64,000 nt of DNA from Himantopus leucocephalus (GCA_003993805.1 RSEF01000001.1:59341951-59405950); one strand, 5' to 3'. Counted from the stretch's first letter, positions 48,961 through 60,660 are shown. Notes: generated from the letters alone by a model not told the origin. Program-made: numbers and translations.

Positions 48961-51107
48961 GGTGACATGCCCTCCCAGCAGGGTTTCCAGCTGCGGGAGG
49001 GAGGTGCACCCTGTGCCTGAGCATCCCTTGTTTAGGGGGTGGTAGGTATTTTGGTACCAAACCTTCCTTGCAGCCGGCTGCGTAGGTGGTGACCGATGCA
49101 GAGCTGTGCTGTCTGACAGGCTGATTTGCAGCCTAAAGTGTCCACTTCTGCCCTCCGCTAGCCGCCGAAAATGGATGATGGAGCAGGAATTGAGGCAAGT
49201 AGTTAATCTGCGTAAGGGATGGCATCTTGCCTGCCAGTCGTCTTCATTTCAGGCTTTCCTTGAAGAAGGTGGCACGCGTTGGATGTGATGTCAGTGCTTT
49301 CTGCTGGATCCTTGCCATCTGGGTAACTTTTATTTTCTATATGTGCCTTTAGGCAGCCTGTGTTAAACGAAACTTGCTGTTCTTGATCCTTGTCCAGCCA
49401 TCTTTCAAATTCTCATTTCACTGATGTGCGCGACAGTGAGTTGAGGGCATCTCAACACTCTCTGCACCTTTTCGGGGATAATTTAATGGAAGCTAGAACG
49501 AAATCCTTGGATTAAAGCCTCCGTGATGGAACTGATTCCGTGAAGTGATCCAAACACTTGGCTCTGTCTCTCAAAAATAGCACGACAAAGTTAGCACGGC
49601 TGAATGTTTTAATACTTCTGGTGCTTGCTGGGTACTGATGGTTGGGACGCATTGCTAGGACTGGAAGTATTTTCTGCTGGAGTGCTCTCTGAATGAGCAC
49701 ACTGCGTGTGTGATCTTCTTTGCGTCTTGATGTGTCTTGATTTTCCAGCAGCCAGCCTCAAGAACAGGGCAAGGCTGAGCTTGGAGAGAGCCGTGCAGGG
49801 CGCTGGGCAGTGGGACAGAAAAGCCGCTGAAAGGAGACAAAATGATACTGAGAGAACTGGCAAGAATAAAAGGGAAAGAAATCTTAGAGAAATGGTGTCA
49901 AGAATACTTTTTTCTGTAGCCTTAGATCATAAGGCCAGATGAGATCATTTATGTAAGAAGAGATCATCGTAGCGGCTGTGTGATTCAGCTGAGTAAATTC
50001 CTGTTTGTTTGAGCTACAGTGGATTTTCAAAACCACTTTTTACTTCTGGCTTGAATGTGCTGAATTTGATCTTGTAGCCATCAGTTCTTGTTTCCTCCCT
50101 CGCCTGTTGGGTTGGGAAGCAGTGTAGCAAATATAAGTACTTGTGGACGTGATCTCGTTGCCTCGTGCCATCTGAAGAGAGCTCAGATTTGAATACGAGA
50201 TGTGATGGCTTTTAAAGCCTGTTGTCATTGTGACTTTACTTGAAATTTTCTTGCTTAGGGATGAATCATTTCCCTATTTATTTTTTTTAACAAGGCTTCA
50301 TAGTGGCGTTCAAATTCCAACAGAGTCTTTCCTGAATGACCAGAAAATCCTTTAAAAGCACCCTTCCCCCCACTCCCTTTAAAAAAAAATTAAAATACCA
50401 GTACTGTAATTCTGGCCTATATTCTTTTGTGTCTGCTAAATCTGGTCAGAAGTGTTAAGTGTGTTTTCATGCTTTCATTTGCTGTCAGTACAAGTAAGCC
50501 ATCTTGCTGTCAGGGATGCATCTTACTACTTTTTGTTCCTTCAGTTGAGGTTTACTTAGATTTTTGTTACTGCATAAACTACTCAAAATGCCTCCTGTCC
50601 CTGGTCTTGCCTTTCGGTTGCTCATTGTCTAGGATGTGGTTTGTCTGCTCTGTGTTGTGAGAACTGCGCTGATGGGTTGGTCAAGAAGCTGTGGACTACC
50701 AAAGATCTTTTTGAAAAGAGTTATCTTTAAGCAATTAAACGTTAAAAAGAAAAAGAATTTTTTTTTTCGTATATGGAGCTTTAGACTTGAAAAACCCCAA
50801 ACATTTACAGAAGATACTGAAATGGTGTTGCAGTTCTGACATGCTTAGTTCTGCAACGAGAGGGATGTATTGGGATCATGTCAGACAATGAGGTGAAGCA
50901 CCGGGGCCTCCCTTTTTCTGACAGATAGCTAAATGTGCCGGCGTAATAATTTCCTTTAATGCACCCAGGTGATAGTTGTCTTGTAAAGTTTGCGCAAAGG
51001 TTATATTGACGCCAGTGGGAGTTTTGCTGAAGGTGGAAGGTAGTGTGCCCTGAATCTGTGCTGTCCTTTAGACCGTAATTATAAGTGCACTTTGGCTCCG
51101 TTCCCAG

Positions 51108-51392
51108 GAAGACGTTGACACCTCTAAATTTGAGTTGCTGGGACATGAACAGCATCTTGTGCTCGGAGACGTGATTTCCACGTACGAGGCCCCCGCCCGA
51201 AGTAAAACGGACTTTCCACATCACGTTTACTACTTGTCAACTTTGGAGCACGGGGCAGTGAAACCGAACTGGGATTTCATTGAAGAATTCCTCAGACGCT
51301 TCTTTCTTGGCTTGGATGCTCTTGCCCCCTTCTCTGTCCTCGCCTCCTTTCGCTGTGCCATCTGTCTGTCATTTGCTTTCTCATTTCTCTGA
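51108..51392 (+). CDS. Candidate exon or short ORF, family unknown
   Basis: After a pyrimidine-containing acceptor (CTCCGTTCCCAG, ending at 51107) a frame of 94 codons runs to a TGA at 51390-51392. Its first about 65 residues look protein-like: EDVDTSKFELLGHEQHL, GDVISTYEAPARSKTDF, HHVYYLSTLEHG and VKPNWDFIEEFLRRFF, with 34 of the first 60 codons beginning with a purine. The remainder (LASFRCAICLSFAFSFL) looks less coding, so a donor such as GCA|GTGAAA near 51257 might end a real exon earlier. An in-frame TAG lies 39 bases before the acceptor. I do not recognise the protein. A long opposing frame (50805-51224, minus) is also open, which weakens the case. Confidence 0.22.
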   Translation, partial: EDVDTSKFELLGHEQHLVLGDVISTYEAPARSKTDFPHHVYYLSTLEHGAVKPNWDFIEEFLRRFFLGLDALAPFSVLASFRCAICLSFAFSFL

Positions 51393-51992
51393 CCTATTTA
51401 TGAAATACGTTTGCACAACCCCTTTATGCAATGGTTGCAGAGGAGGGTTTGAATTGTGACCAAACTTATTTCCTCTTTGTCAAATTTGCCGGGTTCAGCG
51501 AGTACACATCAGGTTCGGTGGGGTGGCTCTGGTCTCGTGTTAAATTGACGTGGTGTTGGTTTCAAACCCAGGGCAGTGCGGAGAATTTTCTGGTAGTGGC
51601 GAGGCAGGACACGGCAGCACTTGGAGATTGGGGTTTGTCTGCCCGAGCCCTGGCAGGAGGTGGGTCGGGTTTGGGTTGCAGTGCTTGCTTGCTGGAGTTC
51701 AACTTTCACAAAGAGGAACTTTATTTACGAAGCTTTGGACAGTGATTTCATTGTCCCAGAAATGCCTGGCATGAAGGGGAGCATTGAGGCTCTGTCACGC
51801 GTCCAGGTTCCCGAGTCCACACCTGTCGGTGGGCGGCCGCAGCCAGTCGCCCGCTGCAGTCGGGGTTCTCGCCTTTCTCACGTCTAAGGATTAAGGCTCA
51901 GATCTGCTGCAGCTGGTCTCAAACTCTGCAGAAGCCCAACAGCAACCAGTGTTGACGTGCCTCCTTTTTTGCTCTTCATCGCATATTCCAGA

Positions 51993-52007
51993 GAATATGG
52001 AATATTC
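51993..52007. repeat. Short inverted repeat at a gap edge
   Basis: GAATAT and ATATTC arms flank a three-base GGA loop, 13 bases before the 1000-base gap. Confidence 0.7.
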
Positions 52008-52020
52008 TGCCCCTCTGCTG

Positions 52021-53020
52021 NNNNNNNNNNNNNNNNNNNNNNNNNNNNNNNNNNNNNNNNNNNNNNNNNNNNNNNNNNNNNNNNNNNNNNNNNNNNNNNN
52101 NNNNNNNNNNNNNNNNNNNNNNNNNNNNNNNNNNNNNNNNNNNNNNNNNNNNNNNNNNNNNNNNNNNNNNNNNNNNNNNNNNNNNNNNNNNNNNNNNNNN
52201 NNNNNNNNNNNNNNNNNNNNNNNNNNNNNNNNNNNNNNNNNNNNNNNNNNNNNNNNNNNNNNNNNNNNNNNNNNNNNNNNNNNNNNNNNNNNNNNNNNNN
52301 NNNNNNNNNNNNNNNNNNNNNNNNNNNNNNNNNNNNNNNNNNNNNNNNNNNNNNNNNNNNNNNNNNNNNNNNNNNNNNNNNNNNNNNNNNNNNNNNNNNN
52401 NNNNNNNNNNNNNNNNNNNNNNNNNNNNNNNNNNNNNNNNNNNNNNNNNNNNNNNNNNNNNNNNNNNNNNNNNNNNNNNNNNNNNNNNNNNNNNNNNNNN
52501 NNNNNNNNNNNNNNNNNNNNNNNNNNNNNNNNNNNNNNNNNNNNNNNNNNNNNNNNNNNNNNNNNNNNNNNNNNNNNNNNNNNNNNNNNNNNNNNNNNNN
52601 NNNNNNNNNNNNNNNNNNNNNNNNNNNNNNNNNNNNNNNNNNNNNNNNNNNNNNNNNNNNNNNNNNNNNNNNNNNNNNNNNNNNNNNNNNNNNNNNNNNN
52701 NNNNNNNNNNNNNNNNNNNNNNNNNNNNNNNNNNNNNNNNNNNNNNNNNNNNNNNNNNNNNNNNNNNNNNNNNNNNNNNNNNNNNNNNNNNNNNNNNNNN
52801 NNNNNNNNNNNNNNNNNNNNNNNNNNNNNNNNNNNNNNNNNNNNNNNNNNNNNNNNNNNNNNNNNNNNNNNNNNNNNNNNNNNNNNNNNNNNNNNNNNNN
52901 NNNNNNNNNNNNNNNNNNNNNNNNNNNNNNNNNNNNNNNNNNNNNNNNNNNNNNNNNNNNNNNNNNNNNNNNNNNNNNNNNNNNNNNNNNNNNNNNNNNN
53001 NNNNNNNNNNNNNNNNNNNN
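52021..53020. other. Assembly gap (1000 N)
   Basis: Exactly 1000 undefined bases, so the size is probably nominal. Open frames spanning it are artefacts. CR1 sequence abuts its right edge. Confidence 0.98.
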
Positions 53021-53060
53021 GACACGCTCCAGCACCTCAATGTCTTTCTTGTAGTGAGGG
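53021..53060 (-). mobile_element. CR1 LINE fragment at the gap edge
   Basis: GACACGCTCCAGCACCTCAA and TGTCTTTCTTGTAGTGAGG are the antisense of the CR1 segment encoding HYKKDIEVLERV. The rest of the element must lie inside the gap. Confidence 0.85.
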
Positions 53061-53083
53061 GTCAAGTGAGGTCTTGTAGTGAG

Positions 53084-53107
53084 GTGATAAGACATAGGTC
53101 TTATCAC
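53084..53107. repeat. Perfect 10-bp inverted repeat (hairpin)
   Basis: GTGATAAGAC and GTCTTATCAC are exact reverse complements separated by ATAG. A 13-bp direct repeat, TCTTGTAGTGAGG, occurs at 53047-53059 and 53072-53084, immediately upstream and overlapping by one base. Confidence 0.85.
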
Positions 53108-54084
53108 TCAGAGAGCAAACAATTTCTGCACAATATGCTGTTAATTTCAGTTGCTAGAAGAGGCCCAGCTAAGAAGCAAATTTACTGAACAAAACTGGTC
53201 CTGTTTTACCTCAAACCAGGACAATGCTCCTAAGGCACAATTATTGCCCTGGCCATTCCCAGCAATTACACCAGAGCTAAGCTCTGAGCAGCCAGAAGTC
53301 CAAGGGAAGAGCAATATCCTTCCAGCAAAGGGGCAGGGAGACATTATCTGTGGCTGTGGTACCTCCCCAGGATGAGGAAGACCTTGAGGTTTTGCTCTCA
53401 ATTAAGCAAAGGAAAGAACTGAATTCCTCTCTCAGTCATCTTGGACATTTTCAGTGCAGCTCAGCAGCTACTCATTAATATGGTTCGATACCACACCTCT
53501 GCATTTGAGCAATTAACCCACTTCAGGAAAAAGTGTCAACAGATAGGAATCCTGTGAAGTAAGTATCCACCTCTGATGAGGCCCGTTAAGCTGGTGCCTA
53601 AAACTTTCCTGTGCATTTCGCTCATGGTTGCCTCTCCACAGGTGGCTGCTTCTCCCTGCACATGGCATAGGAAACCTGCACTTTGAGCTAGGTGCTTGGA
53701 GTGGCCATGAAGGAGTTGGGTCTTGCAGTGTTGGGGAGAAAACCTGAGTGCAAGCACCTCTGATGGCCCGGCCCTGAGCAGTTTGCCAACAGTAATAGGA
53801 AAAAGGTGGCTGAAGGTGAAGCAGGGACATAAATTCAGGCATTCCTGAATTTGCTTATAAATTCTGATGTTTTCCAGTCCCTGGACTATAGTTACTGCTG
53901 TGCCATACAGATTTTTGAAAGGAGATAAGAAGCATTCCTGTCCTGACCAACCAGGATCGTTTTCATCCAGGAATATATTCAAAATCTCTTTTCTCGACCA
54001 TCTGGCAACAAGATGAGCACACATGGGGTGGGAATGTTAATCCATGACATTAGCTTCCTTCACCTCCTCCAACTGATATAACCT
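53108..54084. other. No recognisable feature
   Basis: CpG-poor sequence with no family resemblance in its open frames, including the minus-strand frame 53536-54024. Confidence 0.45.
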
Positions 54085-54300
54085 CGGAGTATACAGTATG
54101 AGAGTCTGATTTATGCAGAAAGATTAAAATCATTCAATGTGTTTAGCTTGGCAAAACAACTTCTAAAATGGGAGGTGGCTGTAAGCATTAAATAATTTGG
54201 AAAGCATAAAAATTGAATAAGGAAATTAACTGGTTAGGGTAATCCAAAGGAGTAGAAATTGTCCCATATGGTGCTTAAGTACCATCCATTTTTATACTAG
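54085..54300 (+). mobile_element. Ancient CR1 (L3-like) fragment
   Basis: The stretch TATGCAGAAAGATTAAAATC, TTTAGCTTGGCAAAACAAC and the following lysine-rich region corresponds to the old CR1 pattern encoding YEERLKELNVFSLAKRRL-type sequence. It is heavily decayed, with stops and frameshifts. Ends are approximate. Confidence 0.65.
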
Positions 54301-54737
54301 ACTAATATAGAGATTAAAAATTGAAAAAAGACCTGTTTTCACTTACAGCTACCATTAAGGCATCGTTAGAGTAAGATAATGTTTTCCGTGTTTCAGTGTC
54401 AGGCTCACAAAGGGCATAAATAAAGGGCAAGCGTGTGGCAGAGAGGGAGGGAAGGATTCCATGTCTGGACCAAAATATACAAATATTAAAGGCCCAAGCT
54501 GCTGCCCACTTCTTTTCCACCCGAAGATAAAATGGACTGCGTTCATCCCCATTGCCACTTCACATTTCACAGAGCTACATCACAGCTCAGTCTGCACAAA
54601 CCCCAAAGGTTTTTGCATTCACATCAAAGCAAACATCTTCATGAGCCAGCAGCAAGTGCTTCTGTCTATCCCACCACTCTATTATAGGTTTTCTTTTCCT
54701 CTTCTGCATGCTCGTCTCTACTTTTCTGTTGTATTTC

Positions 54738-54860
54738 ACAGAATCACAGAATGGTTGAGGTTGGATGGGACCTTTGGAGGTCCCCTTGTCCAAACTTCCT
54801 GCTCAAGCAGGGTCATCTAGAGCGAGTTGCCTAAGACTATGTCCAGATGGCTTTTGAATA
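54738..54860 (-). mobile_element. CR1 LINE 3' end, short
   Basis: CACAGAATCACAGAATGGTT, then a GACCTTTGGAGGTC stretch, CTGCTCAAGCAGGGTCATCT and GTCCAGATGGCTTTTGAA are the antisense of the CR1 3' UTR and C-terminus. Only about 120 bp remain. Confidence 0.92.
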
Positions 54861-55300
54861 AATATATTTATATTGTCTAAGACCTTTAATCAGCAATAAA
54901 GTCTAAAATAAAGTAAAGCCAGCTTATATCCTAGGTGGTGAAACAGTGACATTTAGAGGCATAGTGGTCATTTAAAGCTACAGATGTCCTTGGAGAGTCC
55001 AGCTGTAGTGTACTCCACACATAGTGACCCACAATCCAGTTCAAGCAAGCTTGAACATTGACTTTTATTGACTGTCATCTAAGTTAGATTTCCTTTATAT
55101 TCAGTCTAGAAAAATACAGATGATGAAAAGAAGACCTGCCTCTCTGAAAGTCACCTGAGATCTTAGGTAATCTTGATGGATTGGACCTAAACCTCTATGT
55201 CTGAAGATGCTACAGTGTAAACAGACAAAGCTAATGAAGATAAAAAAGGAAAGCCAAGAGCAGGAAGAGATGTTTCTCCCATCTTTCAGGAGGACAATGG

Positions 55301-55390
55301 TGCAGAGAAGAGGTGAACTTCAAGTAACTTGCTCCTAGTTCAGTGTCTTGTACTTGACCCCAGGTGCCTGGATCACCCAGCTTGAACTCT
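55301..55390 (-). mobile_element. Possible MIR/CORE-type SINE remnant
   Basis: Read plus, GAAGAGGTGAACTTCAAGTA, CTTGCTCCTAGTTCAGTG and ACCCCAGGTGCCTGGATCAC follow the order of an antisense MIR (AGGTTAAGTAACTTGCCCAA, then ...CAGGTNNCCTGACTCCCAG). The match is weaker than at 8.9 kb and the tRNA head is not identifiable. Confidence 0.4.
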
Positions 55391-58300
55391 TAGAGACACT
55401 CTCCAAAACCTTCTTTCTTTCAACGCTGTTAAAAATGATGCTGCTTACCTCTGAAATATGGATATAAATAAGCATTCAAGGCACAGACACATCTTTTTTA
55501 TGAATAGTTCTGTGAACACATACCGATGGAGCATTTACAAAGACTGATCTGAAAAATCATGTTTCCCTGCCATACGGGCATGCTTTACTAGTGCGTCTGA
55601 AAGCTTTCGCGTTGAATCTTACACTACAACAGTCCACAGGTTTCCATCAGTTTTCTGCATGACACATACTGCTTTGTTTATAAAAGTTTGATCAGAGAAG
55701 TGTGCCTCCTGAGTGTTAGAAGCACATTAGCAGTAAGCTTTATATGTGGACACAGGCAATGGCTATAAAGAGCAGACTAACACAAAAGAATCAACAGGGA
55801 TCTCACAGTCAATTATGGTTTAATTGACCCATTCTGAGCATAGCCTAAATACAAAGCATGTGGAGTTCTTCAAATGGGGATGAGACAACGCTGAACAATT
55901 CTTGGGGATTTTTTTTCTTCAACAAGGTTGACTTTCTCAAACCAGTCTAAGTAGGTTAGATGCACAATTGCCACTGAAATTAGGAGCTAGCTACTTGGTA
56001 TCTTTTAGAAACACCATTATTCTTCAAATATTTCAGAAAGGAAAATAAACAACGGTATTGTGAAAATTGGAAAGTAGCTATTGTAAAGACTGATGCTGAG
56101 AGAAAGTGATCACTTCAAGTTACTGACTCATACATCTATAAAACATTAAATTTGCTTTAATGATAAGTTCTTTTGTGCTCCCAGACAGTTAGTTTTAAGC
56201 CAAAGTTCATGCTTCATGGATAAAATGGATATAATGTTGGAAATTATGGGACAAAACTAAAATACTATGGATGCCCAGTTCCCATTCCTGCACCTTATAT
56301 ACAAATGCTCCTTCCCTTCTCTCTAACCAAGTGTATACTCTTTCTTACCATATGCAGGCACTCCACAACATATATGTGTCACACCTAAACCCCAAGTCCT
56401 TCAGTTCTCTTGGCAGTCCCACATAACAAATGTCAAGATCTGAGGTTCCTGATCCATGGTCTGCCTGCCATGAGGGGTACGGAAAACTCTTCCAGGTGAA
56501 TGTGTGGGGCAGGTGGCAGCAGCATTTCTTGACAATGGCAGCATGGAGGTTTCCACAGGAGCTGCTGGATAAAACCCTCGGTTTTCCCAGAGGGCAATCA
56601 GGAGTTCGTAGGATTAGCACCCAACACAACCAGGCCTGTAATTCCGATGCAAACAGGAGGAACTTGGCAGAACGAGGTAGAGAGCATTGGATTAGGATGG
56701 AAGAAAGGCTAGATCATGTTTACCCCTGAGGTGAAAGGAGAAGAGCAATTAAGAAGGAAGAGGGGTAGGACTGGAGTCCTCATTTTGGCAGATAGGAAAG
56801 GAAGGGGAGGAAATAGGAGCCAGGGAGTGAACTGTTGCTTAAGGGTGTGTAGAAGGAAGCCAGGAGCTTAAAGTTGGGAAGGGAAGATGGGTGGGAGTGG
56901 AGTGCTGGTTTGGGAAGCAAGCAGGGACGTGCAACCTACCCTGAAAGCTAGTAACTGCTGCCTTGAGTAGTGGTTCCCAAACAACCAAGCCTGGAAACCC
57001 CATTTCCATCAGGTTCAGCCTGGGTCAAACAGAGTAGAAAGTGAATTTCAGAACAAAAGGATTATGCAGACAACTGCCTGCCCACTCTAGCCTCCCTTTT
57101 CTTTTATAGGAAGAGGAATCAAGAGAAGGGCTCAGCTTTGGAAACGTGGCTCCACTCCCAACCCATTTAGTGTCAGAACCAACACCCTAAAGTGCACCCA
57201 TGGGACAAGCTGGAGCCAGAGCAGCTCCAAGAACAGGGTATCTATCCCATGCTCCCTCTCAGGTATGTTGCTTACTGACATGATGCTTTTACATTGAGAC
57301 TGGACTGCTGAAAGAGCACTGTGGGGTAGCTTCCAGGTCTATAAATGAAGCACTATCATTTGCAGTAAAAAGGAAATTAAAAAAACAGATGTGTATACTA
57401 GAAATGATGCCAGGGAAGAGCAGTCATAAAAAATGTATATATTTTTCCCATTCACCACTAACGGATAATATGAGGATTTGGTGTCACTGAAGAAAAGCTG
57501 GCCCACCGCATCCCACTAATACTGAAATGTATTTTGGCCTAGTTAAGCAGGCAGCTCTTAGCCCTGACTTCAGTAAAAATCAATGCTTAAAGTTAAACTC
57601 ATCCATAAGCACCTGCAGGATCAGATACTGCATCCCTTAGTTAGCTTTATCCAATACAGTTCACAACACTGCCAGAGAATCATATTCAAGACTGTATTGC
57701 AGCACGTCCAATCTATTTAGCTGGTAACTCCTGTATCTCAGGATATATAATTGCCACAAAATATTGCTGAGGATTTGCTTTTCTGATCCCCAGTTGTCCT
57801 GATCATCTGCTTTCTTTTTTGGTCAAGATGTGATTCACTAAATTGAAGAAGCTTTGATTTTCTTTATGTTCACATCAATCGTGCTTGCTTTGCTGAATTC
57901 CGTATGTGTATTATTTGTGAAATGCATAATGTTTGGAAACACATGAGTAATACACTCACTAAAGATAGAAATTACCAGCTCCAAAGGCAAGAAGATGATG
58001 TTCATTCCATTATTAGGCTTCACCAACAGAAATCTCATTGATGAACTCCATTCTAATACACAGCCAGATAAGCAATCTTATTACCTCATAATGAGAGCTG
58101 ATTTCTCCTCATCTAAATCTCCATTACTTCTGTCATCTCATTTTTATGTAATTTCCTTCTTACAGATGCTTCTATGTTAAATTTCCCCAAGCAGACAAGA
58201 GATATTATGTTTGTTTGGTATCTATTACAAAGTTTCTTATGTGGAATGAAAATAAGTGTAGAAAAGCTAGAGGAAGGGTTTGTATCCTCATGCACTCCAA

Positions 58301-58750
58301 CTATATATATTCTACACCGCAGATGCCTTCTAAATGAAAACTACAGTCCTTCTCAGAAGCAATCCCAATTCCAAAGGTAAGGATTAGAAAACTAAGCTGC
58401 AGGCTCAGAAAAGCTTTTTATTTGAAATTTTATTATTGCTGATAATACTGGCCAAAAAATCTTTCCGGAAAGGCCCAACAGATTATCAGCTGAACCATAT
58501 TCCACGGATCTGATGCAACAGTAGCATCCTGGAGTTCCCTCCTACCCACAGATCTCTTCCTCTAACACATCTGTGAACCTCACTACATTTGTCTTATCAA
58601 AGTACGGGTACTGGAATCTATTTCCAATCAGAAACCTCTTAAAGATGGAGAGGTAAAACCAAACCTGGATGAAGTGCAACTTCCATTTGGCATGCACGCA
58701 TGAAACTAGACTAACATGATCATTTTTCTCTATCTAAAAAAAGTTAGTGT
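55391..58750. other. No recognisable gene or repeat
   Basis: AT-rich, CpG-poor sequence. The interval 57840-58300 has many ATTA/TAAT words and an octamer-like ATGCATAAT, and could include conserved non-coding DNA. Confidence 0.4.
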
Positions 58751-58751
58751 A

Positions 58752-59727
58752 ATTCAGGGTGGCAATAAGCAGCACAAAGTCTAGTTGGAGGCCATTAACT
58801 AGGGGTGCATCCCAGGGTTCAATACTGGAGCCAACACTGTTTAACATCTTCATTAATGACCAGGATGATGGGACTGAGTGCACTGCTAGCGAGTTTCCTG
58901 ATGATACCAAACTGGGGAGAGTGTCTGATACACTGGAGAGTCATGCTGTCATTCGGAGGGACCTCAACAGGCTGGAGAAATGGGCCAACAGAGAAATGCA
59001 AAGCCCTGCAGCTGGGACGGAACAACCCCCGGCACCAGCACAGGCTGGGGACTGGCTGGCTGGAAAGTAGCTTGGCAGAAAAGCAAAAAGGGCAGGAAGG
59101 CACACAGAGGGATGATGGTACATTGATCATGAGCCAGCAGTGTGCCCTTGCAGCAAACATGCCTTAGGAAATGTTGCCAGCAGGTAGAAGGAGGTGATCC
59201 TTCCCCTCTGCTCAGCCCTGGTGAGACACACCTGGAGTGCTGGGTCCAATTCTGGGCTCCCCAGTACACGGGAGACATGGACATAGTGGGACAAGTCCAG
59301 TGGAGAGCCACAATGATAATTAAAGGACTGGAGCATTCTTCACAGGAAGAGAGGCTGGGAGAGCTGGGACTGTTCAGCCTAGAGAAGAGGAGGCTTAGGA
59401 GGGTCTTGTGTACAAATAGCTGATGGGGGAAGTGAAGAAGAAGGAGCCAGGCTCATTTCAGTGCTGCCCAGTGACAGGACAAGAGGCAACAGGCACAAAC
59501 TGAAACACAGGAAAATCCATTTAAACATAAGAAACTATTTTTTGTTCGTTGTTCATGGGGGTGTTTGAATGCTGGAAGATGTTGCCCAGAGAGGTTGCAG
59601 AGTCTCCCTCCTTGGAGATATTCAAAACTCAACAGGTCATGTCCCTGAGCAACCTGCTCTGAGCAGGGGGCTGGATGAGACAATCTTCAGAGGTGCCCTC
59701 CCACCTCAGAAACTCTGTGATTCTGTG
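58752..59727 (+). mobile_element. CR1 LINE, 3' third, moderately decayed
   Basis: The plus strand shows polymerase motifs in order: SSWRPLTRGASQGSILEP, TLFNIFINDQDD, then FPDDTKL, a mutated version of the FADD catalytic motif in which the alanine-aspartate step is altered. They are followed by [49 protein letters not shown] and the 3' UTR, ending in ACTCTGTGATTCTGTG. Several frameshifts split these across frames. It is truncated at about 58752. Confidence 0.9.
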
Positions 59728-60660
59728 GAAGTGCATTGGATCAAATTTAGCAAAGCATCTGATACAGCACTAAACAGGAGACTAGTGGCTCAGCTGGAGG
59801 AGAATTACTGCATTGATAAGGAACCTGCATGTGCCAACAGGCAGCACATAAGAGACGTGTTAAGTCAGAAGAAAGTTATAAAATCAGCCAATGATCATTG
59901 AACAAATCTTTCCTTACTGTTTCTGTCACTGATATTGATACCAATATATAAGAATAGTGTAATGAAATTCACAGCTGACAAAGCAAGGAGGCAACGCTGA
60001 CAAACCAGCGGATCACTCCTAATGGGGGGGGGGCGGGGAGCGGGGAGGGGTGACACGACACCAGAATATCATCATAGAGAGACTGAATTCTCATGAAGAC
60101 TGGAGAAACAGAAATTGGGTAAGTAATAAAACAAATACATACAAACTAATAAAATAATCACAGTATTGCTATCACAGTGGGGAAGCAACATTTGGAAACA
60201 ACTGACAAAATAAAAGATCTTAGATGTTTAATTTATTCTCTAGGTAACCATAAAATCTATGCCAAAACCAAGAAGTCCTGAGCAGCATAAAGATATTTCC
60301 ACAGTAAAAGATAGCATTGTAGTAGTATTACTGCCACTGCACAAGACACTACAATGCAGTACACAATTCTAGCAACCTACATTCAGCAAAATCCACTCTG
60401 CATCAAAAGGGATTTCTGAGGCAAGGGGGGCACTAAATTAATCAGGTGAATGGGAAAACCTTGTTCACGAAAGGAGACAAGGAGAACTGAGCAAAACAAA
60501 GGCTAGGAAAAAAAAAATAAATAAACTAAGGAATTGTATTGCCAAAGAACAAAGGGCTTTGAACAAATTGAATCTAGTAAAGAGAAACTGGAAAGCAGAC
60601 CATTGAGGTCCTGAAGAATTCAAATAACTCAGCAGAAATTAGGAAGAAGAAATTTAGCTG
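59728..60660 (+). mobile_element. Older CR1-like LINE fragment flanking the younger CR1
   Basis: Directly after the younger element's tail the plus strand reads FSKASDTALNRRLVAQLEEN, the DFSKAFDTV-type motif that lies upstream of the catalytic motif. Next comes AATTCACAGCTGACAAAGC (a decayed F-A-D-D region), then at 60360-60480 TACACAATTCTAGCAACCTA and GGGAAAACCTTGTTCACGAA, matching old CR1 segments. The order on the plus strand is correct. Frames are broken throughout and ends are approximate. Confidence 0.6.
60024..60050 (+). other. G-rich tract, likely G-quadruplex
   Basis: A run of ten G is followed by three runs of four G with one- or two-base spacers, satisfying the G4 pattern several ways. 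It lies within the decayed LINE region. Confidence 0.6.

Larger units (their letters stand above)
29910..52020. other. Gap-bounded block of distinct composition
   Basis: From the right edge of one gap to the left edge of the next, CpG density is several-fold higher than outside. I counted 19 in 29941-30600 and 14 in 51121-51480, against 3 in 28981-29580 and 3 in 53061-53660. T exceeds A strongly in the sample 35041-35160 (47 versus 22). Repeats are few: two minus-strand CR1 pieces plus simple repeats. No exon could be assigned to a known protein. Apart from the entries listed inside it I see no annotatable gene. Confidence 0.6.

Noticed and set aside
51884..53107. Frames of 350-407 codons
   Set aside because: Almost entirely undefined bases of the 1000-base gap.
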